In this document: piece by piece, positions 1-8,305 of the stretch
Layout: each line of letters opens with the position of its first letter
How positions within the stretch are numbered: position 1 is the first letter of the stretch
DNA from: Verrucomicrobiia bacterium
Lineage (GTDB): Bacteria; Verrucomicrobiota; Verrucomicrobiia; Verrucomicrobiales; DEV007
Reading direction: 5' to 3'
NCBI GenBank assembly: GCA_020439945.1
Contig: JAGRPB010000043.1
Coordinates: 1 to 34,652 of the forward strand
DNA: 34,652 bases
Program-made: the position numbers and the translations under genes
Notes under the pieces: generated by a model
Database searches by the model: none
What the model was told of the DNA's origin: nothing
The model's input: only the letters and a program-made list of their open reading frames with translations

Positions 1-644
1 TTGTAGGTCTGGCCGTCCTCGCCGTGGTGCTGGATGCCGAGGTGGCCCTTGGCATCGGTATCGTCGGTGTATTCGGTGGTGACGACGCCGTTGACCTCGA
101 TTTTGATCGAGTTGCCCTGGCAGGTGATCTTGTAGTGATTCCAGTCGTTCCGCTTCAGGGCACCCTGCACTTCGGGCTTTTTGAAATACGCTTGTGATTC
201 GGCTTCGTGGGCCAGCGCGGCCTCGACCTTGGTGCGGCCTTTCTGGCTGGGCCAGAGCCACTGGTTGCGGCCCTCATCGTAGAGTCCGCCCGACCAGCGA
301 CGATCGGAACCATCGACCTCCGCCTGGTAGCCGTAGACCTTGTTCGGCTCGACGTGGCAGCGGAACATGAAACCGGAATTCGCCTTGCCCTCGGGCAGGT
401 GGACGTCGCCTTCGAAGATGAAGTCAGAATATTCCTTCTCGGTGACGAGGAAGAATTTCTTGTCTGAAGTGAGATGGACCTCATCGCCCACCACCTCGGC
501 TTTCCCCCACTCGTAGGGATTGGTCCAGCCGGAGAGGTCCTTGCCATTGAAGAGCGGCTGGAAACCGTCTTCGTCGGCGGTGAGAAAACAGGGAGCGGCG
601 ATGAGCACCGCGAGAGAGCAGATTCGGACAATCGGGTTTTTCAT
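1..644 (-). CDS. DUF1080 / 3-keto-disaccharide hydrolase-type exported protein (3'-truncated by window edge)
   Basis: The reading frame is open from an ATG at 644 down to the left edge, so the C-terminus lies outside the window. About 214 residues are visible. They begin with a short signal peptide (MKNPIVRICSLAVLIAAPC), whose final Cys could make it a lipoprotein. The mature part starts with GFQPLFNGKDLSGW, the hallmark opening of the DUF1080 (3-keto-disaccharide hydrolase, LamG-like jelly-roll) family. Later motifs also fit the family: SDFIFEGDVHLPEGKANSGF, then GYQAEVDGSDRRWSGGLYDE, then NHYKITCQGNSIKIEVNG and GHLGIQHHG. The family acts outside the cytoplasm on oxidised disaccharides or other glycans. 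The substrate cannot be read from the sequence. The gene is divergent from the beta-propeller gene at 805, with about 160 bp between them, so the two may share a regulatory region. Family assignment is firm; function in this organism is inferred. Confidence 0.9.
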   Translation of the reverse strand, partial: MKNPIVRICSLAVLIAAPCFLTADEDGFQPLFNGKDLSGWTNPYEWGKAEVVGDEVHLTSDKKFFLVTEKEYSDFIFEGDVHLPEGKANSGFMFRCHVEPNKVYGYQAEVDGSDRRWSGGLYDEGRNQWLWPSQKGRTKVEAALAHEAESQAYFKKPEVQGALKRNDWNHYKITCQGNSIKIEVNGVVTTEYTDDTDAKGHLGIQHHGEDGQTY

Positions 645-804
645 AAGCAGGGCGGAAACGTTGCCGGTCACGGGAGCGGAACGCAAGCCTTTCGCGAGAC
701 TCGTTCGCGGAACGGTCGCTTCGGTGGTTGTCCCAATCTGACGTTTTCGTGCCAACGCGAGGCATTGACCTTGTCGGCCGATTTCTGGGAAACTCGGCGC
801 CACC

Positions 805-3800
805 ATGAACCGCCCCCAAACTCGGAACCGGCTTACCTTTTTCGCCATCGCCTGCCTGGCTCTTTCTCCGCCGCTCGTGAGAGCGATCGATGATGATACC
901 GAGGTCGGTGACCTCCACGGCGGCCTGGTGGTGCAACTGGGTGCTGAAAACACTGAAACGGCCGCGCTGCTGAGCAAGACGGGACGCTATCTGGTCCACG
1001 TGCTGGATCCCGACTCGGACCGGGCCGCCAAGGCTCGCGAATCGCTGAAGGCGGACGGGGTCTACGGCTTGGCATCCGCCGAAGCGTTGGCGAATCCGGC
1101 TCAGCTGCCTTATTCGGAGAATGTGGTCAACGCGGTGATGGTGCAGAGCCTCGGCAAAATCCCGCTTCCTGAGATCCTACGTGTCCTCACGCCGCGTGGC
1201 AGGGTGGTTGTTCCACATGGTGCCAGTGGGAGCGCACAAGAACTGATGACGGCGGGATTCGATTCGATCGCTCGCCAGGGGGATGCGATTGTCGCCCGGA
1301 AACCGTGGCCCGAGAACATGGACACGTGGTCGCACCCGCGACACGGCGCCGATGGCAACGCGGTCTCGCGCGACACGGCCGTCGGACCGCCCGAGCGCGT
1401 CCGCTGGGTGGCTTCGGCGATGGCGGAGGTCGAGGGACTCGTCACCGAGGGCGGCCGGAATTTCTACGGCGGCGTCCTCGCCCGCGACAGTTTCAACGGA
1501 CTGCGACTCTGGCATCGGGATCTCCAGAAAGGCGAGGTGAACGACCCGGCCTTCAACCTCCCGGCGCTCTCGTATGACCGGGCGCGTCCCATTGCCTCGG
1601 ACAAATACCTGTTCGCCGTCGCGCAGGGAAAACTGGTCGCGCTCGAGGCCGCCACCGGCGAGATCGTTCGCACCTACGAGGGGATCGGTGAGCCGGACGA
1701 GATCATCCATCACCACGATGTCGTGATCGCTTCCGATCCGACCCAGGTCCGCGCTTTCAGCACCGAGACGGCGGAGGAACTCTGGCACATCGAGGCGGGC
1801 GATCCCCGCAATCTCGCCGCCAACAGCGAGACCGTCACCCTGATCCGCGGTCGGCCCAAGCGCGGTGAAAAATCGGAGGCGGTGGCGGTCGATCTCTACT
1901 CGGGAGAGATCAAGTGGAAGCGCTCGGATTACCCGTGGCTCGACCAGGTTTTTCGCGTGGTCATGCACGGCGACCAGGCGGCCTACGAAGTGTCGTCACT
2001 CAGCGATCACGATGCCGGCAACGGACTGCACCTGCTTTCCGCGGAAACCGGCAACTTGGCATGGGAACTGGATTTCGCGCCCGGGATGAATCACAAGCGG
2101 CAGGCGCGGGCCATGTTCACCGACGACGACCTGTGGATCCTCCACGGCGGCAAGGTCAACACCGCCGACAAGGAAAACACGAAACGCGAACTGATCGAGG
2201 TGTCCGCGCTCGATCCGAAAACCGGGCAAACGAAAGCGACGCATCCGGCCGGACTGGCGCACTGTTTCCCCCCGGTGGCGACCACGAAATACGTCTTCGC
2301 CGGCGTGCTCGACATGACCGACATGGAAACCGGCGACACCATCGCCAACCGGATCACCAAGGCGAACTGCTCCCGGGAGAACGGTTGGGTGCCGGCCAAC
2401 GGTCTGATCTATACCACGCCCAAGCACTGCACCTGCTGGCCGATGCTGCGCGGCTTTGTCGCCATGGCCCCGGCCTCGCCCGAGTCCGATTACCCCGCCT
2501 CACGTCCGGTCGGGGAAATCGAGTTTCCCGTCCGCAAAGGCCCGGCCTCACCCGATCCCGCGGCCCCGGAAACGGCGGCGGGCGATTGGCCGACCTATCG
2601 GGGCGACCAATGGCGCAGCGGCAGCTCTGCCGGTGACGGTCCGAAATCCCTGGCTCAGCAATGGTCGCTTTCCCTCGCCCAACCAGACTCGCTCCCCGGC
2701 GGCCCCATCCTTTTCGACTGGGCGGAAAACCCCTTCGTGAAGGGACCGGTCAGCGCCCCGGTGATCGCTGGCGGTCTTGCCTACGTGGCGAAATCGGACG
2801 CTCACGAGGTCGTCGCCATCGATGCCACTTCGGGCGAGAAAATCTGGAGCTTCACTGCCCGGGGACGCGTTGACACTCCGCCGACGATCCATCGCGGGCT
2901 CGCTCTTTTCGGCTGTCACGCCGGCTACGTTTACGCCCTCCGCGCCGACACCGGCGAACTCGTTTGGGAATGCCGCGCCGCGCCTGTCGACGAACGCATC
3001 GTCGCCTACGGCCAGGTGGAAAGTCCGTGGCCGGTGCCGGGTTCGGTCCTGGTCAACAACGACACCGCCCATTTCGTGGCGGGCCGACAGGAACTCGCCG
3101 ACGGCGGCGTGCTGGTGTTCGCGGTCGATCCCATGACCGGAGAAAAGCGCTGGGTTCACCGGCTCAATGACATCCCGCAGAAGGCCGATCCCACCGGCCA
3201 GAATCCCTACGAGGGTTTCTACGAGAATTCCGGACTCGAATTCGACCCGGTCGACATCCTGCACGTCGAGGGAGACGGTCTCGCCATGTCGCGGTGGATC
3301 TTTTCCGCCGATGGGAAAAACGTCGATGTGGACAAGTGGAACGCCTTCGCCAAGCTCGACACCGGCGGCGGCGAAGTCTGGGTGCCGCGCGGCTCCTGGA
3401 CCTACGGCGCCAGGCACCAGGACCGTTTCCGCGGCGAAGCCCCTCGCCGGCCACTGGTGGTGTTTCGCGACGGCTAGGTCTTCGGCCAGCTCAACGGCAG
3501 CACCGACCTGTTCCGGCGCGACTTCGACGAGAAAGGCGTGGCCGAGTTCAGCGGCAAGTGGATCACGGGCTGGGAAGCCGCCCAGAGAGGCGGCAAGGGC
3601 GAGAAACCCTTCCGCACCTACCGGATCGCCGAGGGACCGAAATGGATGGTCGACGCCTTCACTTCTGCCGAGGAAAAGGCGAAGCCCTTCAAACCCGGTA
3701 CCCAACTCACCAACGACATTCACGCCATGGCTCTGGCCGGCAACGGTCTCCTCTATGCCGTCCACCGCGACGGCCGCCTCAAGGCCTTCGACACCACCGA

Positions 3801-3918
3801 CGGTTCCGTCGTCGCCGAGGCCCAGGTGCCCGCCCCCATGTGGGACGGCCTCGCCATTGCACAGGGTAAGCTCTACCTGAGTACCCTGTCAGGCGAGCTG
3901 GTCTGTTTCGGGAAGTGA
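805..3918 (+). pseudogene. PQQ-like beta-propeller exported protein with N-terminal methyltransferase-like domain, interrupted by an in-frame TAG
   Basis: The frame opens at ATG 805 and encodes a signal peptide (about residues 1-27). A Rossmann-like segment resembling a SAM methyltransferase fold follows (about 35-140, GGLVVQLGAENTETAALL to LTPRGRVVVP). After it come repeated beta-propeller blades of the PQQ/BamB type, such as KLVALEAATGEIVRTYEG and HEVVAIDATSGEKIWSF, with a Cys-rich HCTCWPMLRGF segment near residue 545. At 3475-3477 a TAG stops translation after 890 residues. The same frame then continues without any shift for 146 codons to a TGA at 3916-3918. It still reads like family sequence: VFGQLNGSTDLFRRDF directly after the stop, and LYAVHRDGRLKAFDTTDGSV and KLYLSTLSGELVCFGK as final blades. 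One base change (for example AAG to TAG) would explain it. Alternatives are a functional shortened protein, amber readthrough, or a sequencing error. Similar large exported propellers accompany DUF1080 proteins and sulfatases in PVC bacteria. Confidence 0.75.
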
Positions 3919-3923
3919 ACTGC

Positions 3924-3947
3924 CGGAGGGCGGACCTCCGTGTCCGC
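3924..3947. repeat. Overlapping hairpins after the beta-propeller gene
   Basis: CGGAGG (3924-3929) pairs with CCTCCG (3935-3940). The overlapping GCGGAC (3930-3935) pairs with GTCCGC (3942-3947). The two hairpins cannot form together. The site begins 6 bp after the stop codon at 3918. No T-run follows, so a terminator role is uncertain; it looks like a small REP-type palindrome. Confidence 0.4.
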
Positions 3948-4039
3948 GCAAGCCTTGTAGTATTATTGAGGACGATTTCCAGAGACGCCGGCGATCCCGC
4001 CAATCACCACCACCACAGAATCAACTCGATTAAATCAAA

Positions 4040-4279
4040 TTACCCTACCTGATCCACTGGTTTCGTCTGCGTCACTCCGGAGACCATCAGTAGCGGGATG
4101 GTATTGGTAACCGTTTCCTCTTCATCTTCGGGATTGGGTTCGGCCACTACCACCACGGATGAGCGGGGTGCGAGAAAAATAAAGTCCCGGTGAGGCACAT
4201 CGAAATTTCGTCCGTCTGCAACGTGAAGTGTAAACGGCAGACCATCCTCGATCTTTCTCTTCAATTCCGCATGAGTCAT
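4040..4279 (-). CDS. Conserved small hypothetical protein (79 aa)
   Basis: This 79-residue cytosolic protein starts at ATG 4279. Its sequence reads MTHAELKRKIEDGLPFTLHVADG, then FDVPHRDFIFLAP, then an acidic stretch and IPLLMVSGV. I recognise the pattern 'PFTLHVADGR..DVPHRDFI' from small uncharacterised proteins common in Planctomycetes and Verrucomicrobia. They consist of one short beta-rich domain with no catalytic motif that I can name. It has no signal peptide or membrane segment. It is divergent from asnB, with about 100 bp between the starts, and faces the convergent end of the beta-propeller gene. A sigma-70-like promoter can be read at 4287-4315. The function is unknown. Confidence 0.75.
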   Translation of the reverse strand: MTHAELKRKIEDGLPFTLHVADGRNFDVPHRDFIFLAPRSSVVVVAEPNPEDEEETVTNTIPLLMVSGVTQTKPVDQVG

Positions 4280-4286
4280 GGCTTGA

Positions 4287-4315
4287 GCCTATCACCTGCA
4301 AAAGGGTAGGTCAAA
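4287..4315 (-). promoter_or_regulatory. Candidate sigma-70-type promoter of the 79-aa gene
   Basis: On the minus strand TTGACC (4315-4310) and TAGGCT (4292-4287) are separated by exactly 17 bp. The -35 box matches TTGACA at 5 of 6 positions; the -10 box is weak (3 of 6). The expected transcript start lies within a base or two of the ATG at 4279, which would make the message leaderless. This is a motif reading only. Confidence 0.35.
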
Positions 4316-4380
4316 GCCGCCAACACCCCATCAGTTTCAAGTTGACCCGTGGCCCGGGGAACCGCATCGGTTTCGGCCTT

Positions 4381-6300
4381 ATGTGTGCCATCTTCGGATT
4401 CGCCGGGTTTTCTGATGCCGACCTGCTTCGCAGGATGGCGAATACGTTGCATCATCGCGGGCCGGACGGGCAGGGCTTTTTCGAAAGCGACAAGTTCTCG
4501 ATGGGCAACTGCCGACTCTCGATCATCGATCTCGCCGGTGGCGACCAGCCGATCTACAACGAGGACGGCACCTTGGCGGTGGTGCAGAACGGCGAGATCT
4601 ACAACTATGTGGAGCTGCGCGAGCAGTTGGAGGCGAAAGGGCACCGCTTCAAGACCCACTCGGACACCGAGGTGCTGGTCCACGGCTTCGAAGAATGGGG
4701 CAAGGATCTGCCGAAGCGCCTCAACGGGATGTATGCTTTCGCGGTGCACGACACGAAAACCGGCGAGACTTTCATCGCTCGGGACCGCTGCGGGCAGAAG
4801 CCGTTCTATTATTACCACCAAAACGGCAAATTCGTCTTCGCGTCGGAGGCTAAAGCAATTCTCGAGTGCCCATTCGTGGAGCGCGCGCCCAACCTGAACG
4901 CGATCGACCCCTATCTCGGGCTCCGCGACGTGCCCGAACCGGAAACAATGTTCGCGGGGATTCACATTCTGCCGGTAGCACACTCGTTGACGATCAATCG
5001 CAACAACGAGGTCCGCATCGAACGCTACTGGTCGGTGCCGCTGAAAACGGATCGGAACTACAAGAGCGACGGCGAGTATTTCGAGGAACTGGAAGCCGCT
5101 TTCCACCAGGCGGTGAAGCTGACGATGCGCAGCGACGTGCCGGTGTCGAGCTACCTCAGTGCCGGGGTCGATTCCTCGCTCATCACGGTGGCGGCGCAGG
5201 AGTTCAATTCCAACCTCAACACCTTCTCGATCGGGTTCAATTCGGCAATCGACGAGACCAAGGACGCGGCGGAAACGGCAAAACTGCTGGGAACGAATCA
5301 CCACGAGATCCACATCACGCCGGATGATTTCGAGCTGTTGCCGCGCGTGATCTGGCAGATGGACCGGCCCGTCGGCGACGCGCTCATCATCGCGTTCGAT
5401 CGCTTGGCGGCGAATTGCTCGAAGGATTTCAAGGTGGTGCTCGGCGGCGAAGGCGCGGACGAGATGTTTGCCGGCTACCAGTTCCACAAGATCATTCCGC
5501 TGGTGGAGAAATACTCGCGCATGGTGCCGAATTTCATCCACTCTGGAGTGATGATGCCGGGCTTCAAGGCCACGCCGATGGGCATCCTGAACAAGTTTTT
5601 CCAGTTCCCGGCCGATCTCGGTCGCGGCGGGAAAAAGCGGATCGGAGAATTCCTCGCCGACTACCGGAATCGCGACCTGCGGCAAAACTACACCATGCTG
5701 CGGACGCTGTGGAGTCTCGACGAGCGGCATTCGATTTACTCGGACGAGTTCAAATCACGCGCTACCCGTGACTGGATCGTTCCCGAAGATCCCAACGATC
5801 GCGAAAGCGGCGCACCCTTTCTCGATCGCCTGCTGAAGCTCCAGTATGACGAGTGGCTGCAGGACTGGGCCCTGATCCGCCAGGACAAGAACACGATGGC
5901 ACACAGCCTCGAGATCCGCCTGCCCTTCCTCGACCACAATGTCATCGAGCTGGCTTTCCAGATGCCGGCCCACCTCAAGGCGACCACGAAGCGTGACAAG
6001 ATCATCGAACGTCAACTGGCCGCCAAGATGCTGCCGCCCGAAGTGTCCAACCGGCCGAAGAATCCGTTCTTCCTGCCGATGGATTATTTCTACCAGAACC
6101 CGAAGATCCGTGAGCTGATCGACCTGACGTTGAACGAGGACGCCGTGAAAAAGCGCGGCTACTTCGATCCGAAGCGAGTCCGCGCCCTGGTCGACGGAAT
6201 GGAGCGCGGCGAGTTCATCGGGCTCAAGCAGGTGATGTCTCTCGTCATTCTCGAGCTGTGGCACCTGATCTTCATCGATCGGGAGTTTCGCTTTCCGTGA
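4381..6300 (+). CDS. asnB: Asparagine synthase (glutamine-hydrolysing)
   Basis: The product converts aspartate, glutamine and ATP to asparagine in the cytoplasm. The start is set at ATG 4381, because removal of Met there exposes the catalytic Cys2 of the class II glutaminase domain (MCAIFGFAGF). An upstream TTG at 4342 would destroy that N-terminus. The glutaminase domain carries NTLHHRGPDG and CRLSIIDLAGGDQPIYNEDG. The synthetase domain carries the pyrophosphate loop as YLSAGVDSSLIT (the usual loop is SGGxDSS, here with Ala), then VVLGGEGADEMFAGY and SLEIRLPFLDHNVIELAF. The length of 639 residues fits AsnB paralogues that often sit in cell-surface polysaccharide or peptide-modifying clusters. 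No such cluster is visible here, so a plain biosynthetic role is the simplest reading. Confidence 0.95.
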   Translation: MCAIFGFAGFSDADLLRRMANTLHHRGPDGQGFFESDKFSMGNCRLSIIDLAGGDQPIYNEDGTLAVVQNGEIYNYVELREQLEAKGHRFKTHSDTEVLVHGFEEWGKDLPKRLNGMYAFAVHDTKTGETFIARDRCGQKPFYYYHQNGKFVFASEAKAILECPFVERAPNLNAIDPYLGLRDVPEPETMFAGIHILPVAHSLTINRNNEVRIERYWSVPLKTDRNYKSDGEYFEELEAAFHQAVKLTMRSDVPVSSYLSAGVDSSLITVAAQEFNSNLNTFSIGFNSAIDETKDAAETAKLLGTNHHEIHITPDDFELLPRVIWQMDRPVGDALIIAFDRLAANCSKDFKVVLGGEGADEMFAGYQFHKIIPLVEKYSRMVPNFIHSGVMMPGFKATPMGILNKFFQFPADLGRGGKKRIGEFLADYRNRDLRQNYTMLRTLWSLDERHSIYSDEFKSRATRDWIVPEDPNDRESGAPFLDRLLKLQYDEWLQDWALIRQDKNTMAHSLEIRLPFLDHNVIELAFQMPAHLKATTKRDKIIERQLAAKMLPPEVSNRPKNPFFLPMDYFYQNPKIRELIDLTLNEDAVKKRGYFDPKRVRALVDGMERGEFIGLKQVMSLVILELWHLIFIDREFRFP

Positions 6301-6320
6301 TCAATGTGAATGGAGGACGC

Positions 6321-6439
6321 AGCATGGGACTCCATCCCGTGCATGTCCCCGTGGGATTCCATCCCGCGAGTGAAGCGCTTACGATGCGAGGACGGGATTC
6401 AATCCCGTCCGGACAGGCACGGGACAGGAGTCCCATGCT
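6321..6439. repeat. MITE/BIME-like inverted-repeat element with nested palindromes
   Basis: The arms are AGCATGGGACTCC at 6321-6333 and GGAGTCCCATGCT at 6427-6439, a perfect 13-bp inverted repeat. Pairing continues inward with few mismatches to about 6348 and 6411 (ATCCCGTGCATGTCC against GGACAGGCACGGGAC). Inside are two more palindromes, GTGGGATTCCATCCCGC (about 6351-6367) and GACGGGATTCAATCCCGTC. The unit starts 20 bp after the asnB stop. It has no ORF. Confidence 0.7.
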
Positions 6440-6458
6440 ACCAATTTTTCCCAAAACG

Positions 6459-6485
6459 AAAAAAGGCGCCCGTTGCGGGGCGCCT
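6459..6485 (-). terminator. Rho-independent terminator of the prs-ssb run
   Basis: AGGCGCCC (6464-6471) pairs perfectly with GGGCGCCT (6478-6485) around a 6-base loop. Read on the minus strand, the stem is followed by TTTTTTCGTTTT. It lies 30 bp after the ssb stop codon. Confidence 0.9.
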
Positions 6486-6514
6486 CTTCGAAAAGTGATC
6501 GCGTCCAGAGTTTC

Positions 6515-7024
6515 TCAGAACGGGATGTCGTCGTCCTCTTCAGAGTAGTCGTGGCCACCGCCCTGGCTGGGCGGAGGTCCGCCCTCGTATCCTCCACCGC
6601 TTCCCGGAGGCGGGCCTGAGTCGTACTGGTTGCCGCCGCCACTGTAGGACTGCTGGGGGGCGCCACCACCCCCTCCGCCGCCGCCTTCTTCGCGACCGCC
6701 GAGGAACTGGAAATTGTCACCCACCACCTTGAGGCGGCTGCGATTCTGACCGGTCTGCTTGTCCTGCCAGGTATCCATCTGGAGCCGTCCCTCGATATAG
6801 ATCGGGCGACCCTTTTTCATGTATTGATCGGCGATCTCGGGCTGTCGGCACAAGAGTGTGAGGTCGACAAATGTGGTTTCCTCGCGCCGCTCGCCGCTGT
6901 CCGTCGAGTAGTTCCGATTCACCGCCAGACCGATGTCGGTCACGGCGGTTCCTTTCGGGGTGTAACGAACTTCGGGATCCCGGGTGAGATTCCCGATCAG
7001 CATCACTTTGTTCAGGCTGGCCAT
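6515..7024 (-). CDS. ssb: Single-stranded DNA-binding protein
   Basis: This 169-residue protein coats single-stranded DNA during replication, repair and recombination. The N-terminal OB fold (about 1-110) begins MASLNKVMLIGNLTRDPEVR. It includes TTFVDLTLLCRQPEIADQYM, GRPIYIEGRLQMDTW and SRLKVVGDNFQFL. A Gly/Pro/Gln-rich disordered linker follows, and the tail ends in DDDIPF, the conserved acidic tip that docks partner proteins. It is the last gene of the minus-strand run, 71 bp after rpsF, and a strong terminator follows. rpsR and rplI, which commonly accompany rpsF and ssb, are not next to it. Confidence 0.97.
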   Translation of the reverse strand: MASLNKVMLIGNLTRDPEVRYTPKGTAVTDIGLAVNRNYSTDSGERREETTFVDLTLLCRQPEIADQYMKKGRPIYIEGRLQMDTWQDKQTGQNRSRLKVVGDNFQFLGGREEGGGGGGGGAPQQSYSGGGNQYDSGPPPGSGGGYEGGPPPSQGGGHDYSEEDDDIPF

Positions 7025-7095
7025 GGTTCGCGACTCTAGGGATTGGAACGGCGCTTGGCGAACATTTCTTTCGGGGCGGAACGCGTCCGCTGTTC

Positions 7096-7380
7096 TTAGC
7101 GCACCTGGTAGTGCTGCAGCTGGATGTCGTCATTCAGGGACAACTTGCCGCGCACTTTTTCGATCGCGTCCGGCTCGGCTTCGAACTGGCACTGAACGTA
7201 GTAGCCGTGCTTCTGCTTGGCGTGGTTTTCGTAGGCGAATTCCTTGCGGCCGACGCGGTCGACCTGCTTCAGCTTGGCGCCTTCAGCTTCGAGTTCGGTG
7301 GTGATGACGCTGACGAGATCGTCGACGCCCTCTTCGGAGCCCTGCAGATTCAGGACATAGATACCTTCGTAGTTTCTCAT
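7096..7380 (-). CDS. rpsF: 30S ribosomal protein bS6
   Basis: This 94-residue protein has the bS6 fold. MRNYEGIYVLNLQGSEEGV is the first strand and helix, DRVGRKEFAYENHAKQKHGY is the basic central strand pair, and the C-terminal strands end in IQLQHYQVR. bS6 binds 16S rRNA with bS18 on the platform of the small subunit. The ATG at 7380 overlaps the pth stop codon as ATGA, which indicates translational coupling. The length is typical of the family, without an acidic tail. Confidence 0.97.
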   Translation of the reverse strand: MRNYEGIYVLNLQGSEEGVDDLVSVITTELEAEGAKLKQVDRVGRKEFAYENHAKQKHGYYVQCQFEAEPDAIEKVRGKLSLNDDIQLQHYQVR

Positions 7381-8093
7381 GAGTTCTGGTGGGGAGGTTG
7401 GGGAGATACCGCCGATTCGTTCGGGAGACCGGTCGGATCCTTCGGTTTTTCTGATGGGGAATCGCTGGGCGTTTCCTGAGATTGCTTCCGTTTCGGCGGT
7501 TTCGACTTCCCGGCCGGAGTGTCAGGGTTCTGATTGAACCGATTCATCGCCGAGGCCAGGCCGGAAGAAAGCGCATCATTTACCGCTTCTGCCGCGCGCG
7601 CCATACTTTTTTCGAGGTCCGGGGCTTCTTCGGCGGAGAATTTTCCCAGCACGTGGCCGACCATGTCGTGCCGCGGATCCGCTTTTTCGCCCGCATTGCG
7701 ACCGATTCCAAACTTCAGTCGCGGAAAAGAATCGGTTCCGAAATGCTGGATCAGCGATTTCACCCCATTGTGGCCGCCGGCCGAACCGGAGAGACGAATC
7801 CGCAATCGCCCCAACGGGAGATCCGCGTCGTCGTAGACCACTAACACCTGCGCGGGGGGAATCTTGAAAAAACTGCACAGCTTGATGACCGACTCGCCGC
7901 TGAGATTCATGTAGGTCTGCGGCTTGGCGAGCACCAACTCCCCGTCGAGGCTGCGCGCCACCTCGGCCTTCCATTTTTTCTCCGACCGCCAATCCAGGCC
8001 ACGCTCCGAGGCCAGTCGATCGACCAGATCGAACCCGACGTTGTGGCGGGTGCGGGCGTATTTCGATCCCGGGTTCCCCAAGCCAACAATCAT
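7377..8093 (-). CDS. pth: Peptidyl-tRNA hydrolase
   Basis: The enzyme frees tRNA from stalled peptidyl-tRNA. The start is placed at ATG 8093, so the protein begins MIVGLGNPGSKYARTRHNVG, exactly at the conserved family N-terminus. An in-frame ATG at 8162 would add 23 residues of poor similarity. The catalytic His lies in RHNVGF. The conserved KPQTYMNLSG, YDDADLPLGRLRIR and GSAGGHNGVKSL follow. The C-terminus carries an extra low-complexity Lys/Pro/Ser-rich tail of about 50 residues (KSKPPKRKQSQETP onward) beyond the usual 190-residue enzyme. It sits between rplY and rpsF and overlaps rpsF by 4 bases. Confidence 0.95.
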   Translation of the reverse strand: MIVGLGNPGSKYARTRHNVGFDLVDRLASERGLDWRSEKKWKAEVARSLDGELVLAKPQTYMNLSGESVIKLCSFFKIPPAQVLVVYDDADLPLGRLRIRLSGSAGGHNGVKSLIQHFGTDSFPRLKFGIGRNAGEKADPRHDMVGHVLGKFSAEEAPDLEKSMARAAEAVNDALSSGLASAMNRFNQNPDTPAGKSKPPKRKQSQETPSDSPSEKPKDPTGLPNESAVSPQPPHQNS

Positions 8094-8305
8094 CCGAATC
8101 GGCTCGGCCAAGTCGGCTCGGCCAGCATCCGGATCTCGTCGGTTTCTCGGGTTACCTGGCATGGCGAAACGGGTGGAAGAAATTCGACGGTGTCGCTCGT
8201 CGGCGCCCCTTCGCCTATCCGTCCGACTCCGGACCGATCGCGACCGGCACGCGAAAAATCCGTTTCGCCTCCATTCCCTCGTCGGGAAATCGGAAACCCC
8301 GACGC

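Noticed and set aside
2548..3765. A 405-codon minus-strand frame under the beta-propeller gene
   Set aside because: It is the antisense shadow of the propeller frame and has no domain or start context of its own. Its existence does not explain the TAG.
3861..3895. A fourth possible copy of the 22-bp-period repeat (ACAGGGTAAGCTC and ACCCTGTCAGGCG)
   Set aside because: Spacing fits, but it lies inside the coding end of the propeller and encodes the ordinary blade sequence GKLYLSTLSGEL, so chance similarity is more likely.
6386..6413. T-loop-like GGGATTCAATCCC resembling part of a tRNA
   Set aside because: No acceptor or anticodon stem can be drawn. The sequence is one of several palindromes in the inverted-repeat element.
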